From the NCBI GenBank assembly GCA_043818215.1, contig JBDRGC010000305.1, positions 1-5,416 on the forward strand: a stretch of DNA of 5,416 nt, written 5' to 3'. Below are positions 3,058 through 5,416 of the stretch, in pieces; position 1 is the stretch's first letter; each line of letters opens with the position of its first letter. The DNA is from JBDRGC01 sp043818215. GTDB lineage: Bacteria; Chloroflexota; Anaerolineae; Anaerolineales; UBA11858. Below the pieces are notes generated by a model. That model had not been told where the DNA came from. It saw only the letters and a list, made by a program, of their open reading frames with translations, and ran no database searches. The position numbers and the translations under genes are program-made.

Positions 3058-5416
3058 ATGCCCGACCAACTTATTTACGTTGACGCTAAACCGTTCCTGG
3101 GGCGCGTGGAGGAGCAGAAACAATTCCGCGCCGCCTTGCGAGAGACGCTTGACCCCCCTCCGGGCGAAGACCTGCCCTATATTTGCCTGCTGTACGGCGA
3201 CGGGGGGATTGGCAAAACTACGCTGGCAAAACGCTTCCGCGATATTGCCCAAACTGAAGTGCCTTTCGAGGGTGAGTTCGAAATGCTGTGGGTGGACTGG
3301 GAAGACGCGCGGGGACGCGTACCGGGGCTGCAAGGGGGGCACCAATACGTCAGCCCGGAGACGGTGTTCGATGTGCTGTACAATGCCGCCCTGCGCCAGG
3401 GATGGGAGAAGCACTTTCGGGGCTATGGCAGAGCGGTGAAAGCTTGCGGGGAAGCGGAAAAGAAAGCCGCCGAGGCCCTGGCTGCGGGCGACCCTCAAGA
3501 TGAACTGGCCGCGCTGCGCGGGGTCGGGGCGGAAGCTATCGCTAAAATCGTGCGGCTGGGTGTCCCGGGCATCGGGAATACGGGCGAGAAATTGACTCAG
3601 GCCTTTCTGGACGCGGGTATCAAAGTAGGGGCGGAGCAGGCTGCCCAACTGCGGGCCGCGCTGGAAACTCGCCTGAGAGCCAGATTGAGCGGGGAACAGT
3701 TCGACCTGTACACCAACCCCCGCGAGCGGCTGGCCCATGCTCTGGCCGCAGGGCTGCACAAAGCCGCGGGACGCCTCCCCCTGCTGCTTGTCCTCGACAC
3801 TTACGAGATCGCCGACCGGGCCGACCCCTGGCTGCGGCTGGTCATCCGGGCCGCGGGGACGGGTTTGCTGTGGGTTTTCAGCGGGCGCAATGACCTGGTG
3901 CGCAGCCGCACCTTTGGGCAGAGCTATTTCAAAGGCTACGCCGAGGATTTTCCCCGCCGCCTGCTGGCCTACGATATGCGCCAACTGGCCCTGGACGATG
4001 TGCAGGCCTACTTTGCCGAACGCGTCCCGGGGCGGCCACTGGACGAAGCCTCCGCCGCAGCCATCAGCCAGGCTACCCGCGGCATTCCCCTTGCCATCCA
4101 GCAGGCTGCCGATATGTGGAAAGATGAAATCCCCCTGGTCGACATCGTGGGCGATACTAATGCCGCCACGCCCCAAAAAGAGATCGTCAGCCGGATGACG
4201 GCCCGGTACATGCTCCACGTTGTGCAGGGCAGCCCCGACGAAACCGCCATTTACGCCCTGGCCCTGGCCAGCGGCGATCTGGACATACTGCGCGCCATGC
4301 TGCCTCCCGATGGCGAATCGCATTTTGACCTGGAAGCCGAACTGCGCCGCCTGGCCCGGCTGTACGCATCGATCCATGCCGGGGAAGCTCGCCTGCACGA
4401 TGAACCGGCTTTGTTCTTCCGCCAGTATTTGCGGGCAGACATCCGGCGCACTTCCGAAACGGTGCAAGCCCTTAACCGCCGCGCCGCCGAAGCCCTGCGG
4501 GAACGTGTGGCGAAATTAGAAGCTGAACTCCCGCTGATCGAAGAACGCTGCGAGGACGAAGACTGGGTGGCCGCGGCCCTCGATCTGGCCCGCTACTTGT
4601 TTTGGCTGGATGAAACCGGGGGCTGGCAATGGCTGGCTCCCCGCTTTGTGGAAGGATTGGCCTACAGCCGCGAACTGCGGCGGGGACTGCTGGAGGGAGC
4701 CGGGGCGTGGAAAGATACCTTCAGCAAGCGGGGCAAGAAACGGCTAAAGCTTCTACGTGCGGGCACAGAGGTATCGGAGCTTGTTTTTACCCTCCCATTT
4801 TCTACTTCATTCGGAAGTGCCGATGCCGCCGAAGCAGAAGGTGAAATGCTGGATGAACTGACCAGGTTGGAACGCCTGGGCTGGCTGGCCGGGGAGGGCG
4901 AAACCGAGCGCGGCGCCATCCTGTCCCTGCACCGCGGGCGATTGCATTACCGCCGCGAGGAGTACCGGGAAGCATTGGCGAGGTACGAACGGGCGGAACG
5001 AGGTCTGCCGGAGGAGGGAGAGGCGTTACGCAAACAATTGGGCGATGCGCTTTACGACCTGGCGGGAAAACTCATCTGGCCGGAAGGCCGCACTGACGCG
5101 GTGTATTCCCCGGAAGTGGAGCGTATTTTGCCCAAAGTGGTTGCCTGGCTGCCGGAAAAACAGGGCGCGTGGTACCGGTTGGGAGCTACGCTTGACCGTG
5201 CTGGTAAAAAGGTTGAAGCCATTGCCGCCTACCAAAAAGCCATCGAACTTGACCCCAATTACGCCTCTCCGCACAACGGGCTGGGCAACGTGTACGTCGC
5301 CTTGGGACGGCCCGAAGAAGCCATTGCCGCCTACCAAAAAGCCATCGAACTTGACCCCAAATTAGCCGTTCCGCACAACGGACTGGGCAACGTGTACCGC
5401 GCCCTGAGACGGCCCG
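3058..5416 (+). CDS. STAND-type P-loop NTPase with C-terminal TPR repeats (3' end beyond window)
   Basis: The frame is open for 786 codons with no stop, so the C-terminus is missing. Residues 13-16 are FLGR, the usual lead-in of STAND NTPases. Walker A is GDGGIGKT at 47-54. Walker B is LLLVLDTYE at 242-250 (D247, E250). A sensor-like VFSGRND lies at 273-279 and a GIPLAI (GxP) motif at 342-347. A winged-helix-like and helical region follows, to about 600. TPR-like helices begin near 622, with clear 34-residue TPRs from about 703 to the end. Such proteins switch between closed ADP and open ATP states when the repeats bind a ligand, as in MalT-like regulators, NLR-like and Avs defence proteins. 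The role here cannot be told. The Walker A-B distance of about 190 residues is unusually long. There is no N-terminal effector domain, signal peptide or membrane segment, so it is probably cytoplasmic. The gene is GC-rich, unlike the AT-rich DNA before it. Confidence 0.9.
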   Translation, partial: MPDQLIYVDAKPFLGRVEEQKQFRAALRETLDPPPGEDLPYICLLYGDGGIGKTTLAKRFRDIAQTEVPFEGEFEMLWVDWEDARGRVPGLQGGHQYVSPETVFDVLYNAALRQGWEKHFRGYGRAVKACGEAEKKAAEALAAGDPQDELAALRGVGAEAIAKIVRLGVPGIGNTGEKLTQAFLDAGIKVGAEQAAQLRAALETRLRARLSGEQFDLYTNPRERLAHALAAGLHKAAGRLPLLLVLDTYEIADRADPWLRLVIRAAGTGLLWVFSGRNDLVRSRTFGQSYFKGYAEDFPRRLLAYDMRQLALDDVQAYFAERVPGRPLDEASAAAISQATRGIPLAIQQAADMWKDEIPLVDIVGDTNAATPQKEIVSRMTARYMLHVVQGSPDETAIYALALASGDLDILRAMLPPDGESHFDLEAELRRLARLYASIHAGEARLHDEPALFFRQYLRADIRRTSETVQALNRRAAEALRERVAKLEAELPLIEERCEDEDWVAAALDLARYLFWLDETGGWQWLAPRFVEGLAYSRELRRGLLEGAGAWKDTFSKRGKKRLKLLRAGTEVSELVFTLPFSTSFGSADAAEAEGEMLDELTRLERLGWLAGEGETERGAILSLHRGRLHYRREEYREALARYERAERGLPEEGEALRKQLGDALYDLAGKLIWPEGRTDAVYSPEVERILPKVVAWLPEKQGAWYRLGATLDRAGKKVEAIAAYQKAIELDPNYASPHNGLGNVYVALGRPEEAIAAYQKAIELDPKLAVPHNGLGNVYRALRRP
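5215..5416 (+). repeat. 102-bp DNA repeat encoding near-identical TPR units
   Basis: Positions 5215-5258 and 5317-5360 are identical over 44 bases. Positions 5269-5295 and 5371-5397 differ at one base. Both pairs are offset by exactly 102 bp, which is 34 codons or one TPR. Each unit encodes EAIAAYQKAIELDP followed by PHNGLGNVY. Synonymous positions are conserved too, which indicates recent duplication or gene conversion. The window ends inside the second unit, so more copies may follow. Confidence 0.9.

Noticed and set aside
3019..4467. 482-residue minus-strand ORF opposite the NTPase
   Set aside because: It is a shadow of the GC-rich + strand gene. It shows no recognisable motif, while the + frame carries Walker A, Walker B, GxP and TPR segments and stays open much longer.

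Overview
The window looks like a piece of a free-living bacterial chromosome, GC-rich inside genes and clearly more AT-rich between them. No marker fixes the species. The best guess is a Chloroflexota (Anaerolineae-type) bacterium. This rests on a -10-like box almost touching the start codon of ruvB, degenerate palindromic repeats built from CGGAT words between genes, and a large STAND-type ATPase with tetratricopeptide (TPR) repeats. That placement is an inference.

Layout, all genes on the + strand. Positions 1-75 hold an 8-bp tandem repeat and a likely promoter. Positions 76-1101 are ruvB (Holliday-junction branch-migration motor). Positions 1102-1240 are a highly structured intergenic palindrome. 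Positions 1241-2266 are queA (tRNA queuosine pathway). Positions 2267-2733 are a long non-coding stretch packed with repeats: a tandem duplication that starts on the queA stop codon, a 79-bp two-tier palindrome of a type widespread in bacteria, a second copy of the queA 3' end, another hairpin, and a second CGGAT-type palindrome. Positions 2734-2916 are a small 60-residue ORF of unknown function. Positions 3058-5416 are the first 786 codons of a P-loop NTPase with C-terminal TPRs. It has no stop before the window ends, and it is the largest gene here.

The ruvB-queA pair is a classic housekeeping neighbourhood, although the two proteins act in different processes (recombination and tRNA modification). 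Here a palindrome-bearing gap separates them, so each may have its own promoter. The repeat-rich stretch after queA marks the boundary between this housekeeping block and an accessory block containing the small ORF and the STAND NTPase. Nothing in the sequence proves a defence role for the NTPase. Its architecture (NTPase, winged-helix-like region, sensor-like TPRs whose DNA repeats are nearly identical) is that of a ligand-sensing switch protein, and its effector, if any, is not N-terminal.
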